DNA of 14,105 nucleotides, taken from the NCBI GenBank assembly GCA_049325415.1, contig JBMOLL010000044.1, positions 1-14,105 on the forward strand, given 5' to 3'. The translations under genes and the position numbers were made by a program. This document shows, in pieces, positions 13,715-14,105 of this stretch (its first letter is position 1; each line of letters begins with the position of its first letter). The stretch is from JBMOLL01 sp049325415. Its GTDB lineage: Bacteria; Bacteroidota; Bacteroidia; Bacteroidales; GCA-2748055. A model generated the notes under the pieces. It saw only the letters and a list, made by a program, of their open reading frames with translations. It had not been told where the DNA came from and searched no databases.

Positions 13715-13791
13715 TTGTAAACAATTGTTGTTACAAATGTAAATCATATTTTGTTTCCAGTTGTAAATATTTATTGTTTACATGTGTAAAT
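13715..13791. promoter_or_regulatory. Cluster of TGTAAA/TTTACA half-sites over the XRE-pyrD promoter
   Basis: Six half-sites lie within 77 bp: TTGTAA 13715-13720, TTACAA 13731-13736, TGTAAA 13738-13743, TGTAAA 13762-13767, TTTACA 13777-13782, TGTAAA 13785-13790. They form perfect inverted pairs TTGTAA-N10-TTACAA, TGTAAA-N9-TTTACA and TTTACA-N2-TGTAAA. The minus-strand -7 element TACATTTG (13741-13734) is embedded in the cluster. This is the expected layout of a repressor-binding region, most simply for the adjacent XRE protein. Confidence 0.65.
13734..13741 (-). promoter_or_regulatory. -7 promoter element of the XRE-pyrD operon
   Basis: TACATTTG on the minus strand matches TAnnTTTG exactly, 21 bp upstream of the regulator ATG. 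The base run 19 bp upstream is not TTTG, so the promoter may be intrinsically weak or need an activator. It overlaps one operator-like half-site and abuts another. Confidence 0.55.
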
Positions 13792-14105
13792 ATCAACTGC
13801 TGTCTTGCTTTTACTTCTATTCATCCCGTATTGTTCCGCTTATTCTCATTCCTCATTCATTCAGGTTTTGAATTCACTGGTCAGGAAACTAAAATACTCC
13901 CGGAATCATCCTTATTATTGCACTTTATGCCCGGAATCTAACCGTCACCGTCACCCGGAAAACCCGGATGGCCGGACCCAGGGCCATAAAACTCAATTTA
14001 TTAAACTATTACTTCACTATTTATAATTTATTTTATTGATTATATGTATGTTATATTTGAAATATGTTGATTTTATACCTGAAATGGACTTCTCAGACAC
14101 TATTT
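13792..14105. other. Intergenic region to the window edge, no gene recognised
   Basis: The last 314 bp contain no frame with protein-like composition or a known motif. CCCGGAATC occurs twice (about 13899 and 13927) and the final 100 bases are very AT-rich. TATATTTG at 14052-14059 (+) matches a -7 element without a well-placed -33, so a plus-strand gene may start beyond the edge. Confidence 0.4.

Noticed and set aside
13940..13956. Short tandem ACCGTC-type repeat, considered as the start of a repeat array
   Set aside because: Only two short copies are present, with no spacer structure; too small to be CRISPR or a minisatellite.
13805..14026. Plus-strand frame in the right-hand intergenic region
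   Set aside because: Composition is unlike the other genes, it has no recognisable motif, and no promoter or leader supports it.

Overview
The window reads as chromosomal DNA of a member of the Bacteroidota, probably from the Bacteroidales or Marinilabiliales side, though the order is an inference. The evidence is threefold. Several promoters fit the Bacteroidota consensus TTTG-N19/20-TAnnTTTG. Many of the protein families are typical of the phylum: DUF4252, DUF4268, the bTHX ribosomal protein, CvfB-like S1 proteins, and an exonuclease fused to GIY-YIG. Leaders before start codons are A-rich, without strong Shine-Dalgarno sequences. There is no insertion sequence, integrase, CRISPR array or phage gene, so this looks like core and lightly accessory genome.

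Layout, left to right. Positions 1-863 (minus) hold most of a secreted lipoprotein gene that runs off the left edge. A small GRAM/PH-like protein (1125-1433, +) converges on a Uup-type ABC-F ATPase (1444-3336, -). The ABC-F gene is divergent from a CvfB-like S1 RNA-binding protein (3421-4251, +). That gene shares an intergenic hairpin with a cold-shock protein gene (4303-4494, -). A predicted outer-membrane barrel protein (4760-5275, -) is divergent from a DUF4268 protein (5411-5863, +). A lipoprotein-type MsrB, the tiny ribosomal protein bTHX and a DEDDh exonuclease/GIY-YIG nuclease follow on the plus strand up to 8117.

Positions 10282-8121 (minus) form a four-gene unit: DUF4252 protein, ECF sigma factor, transmembrane anti-sigma-like protein, and a second DUF4252 protein. 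Sigma and anti-sigma overlap by 13 nt. It is the most system-like locus here, a candidate envelope-signalling module with a secreted DUF4252 paralogue on each side of the sigma pair. Next come a monocistronic tRNA-Lys(TTT) with its own consensus promoter and terminator, and a secreted S41 protease (10779-12176, +). The S41 gene converges on class 2 dihydroorotate dehydrogenase (pyrD, 13228-12182), which lies downstream of an XRE-family regulator (13712-13254).

The most notable non-coding structures are two. A cluster of TGTAAA/TTTACA half-sites lies over the predicted promoter of the XRE-pyrD operon. A perfect 9-bp inverted repeat exactly fills the -33/-7 spacer of the promoter of the barrel gene. 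Several gene starts were moved inward from the longest reading frame (CvfB, bTHX, PyrD and XRE), for the reasons given in each entry. All assignments come from reading motifs; no database search was run.
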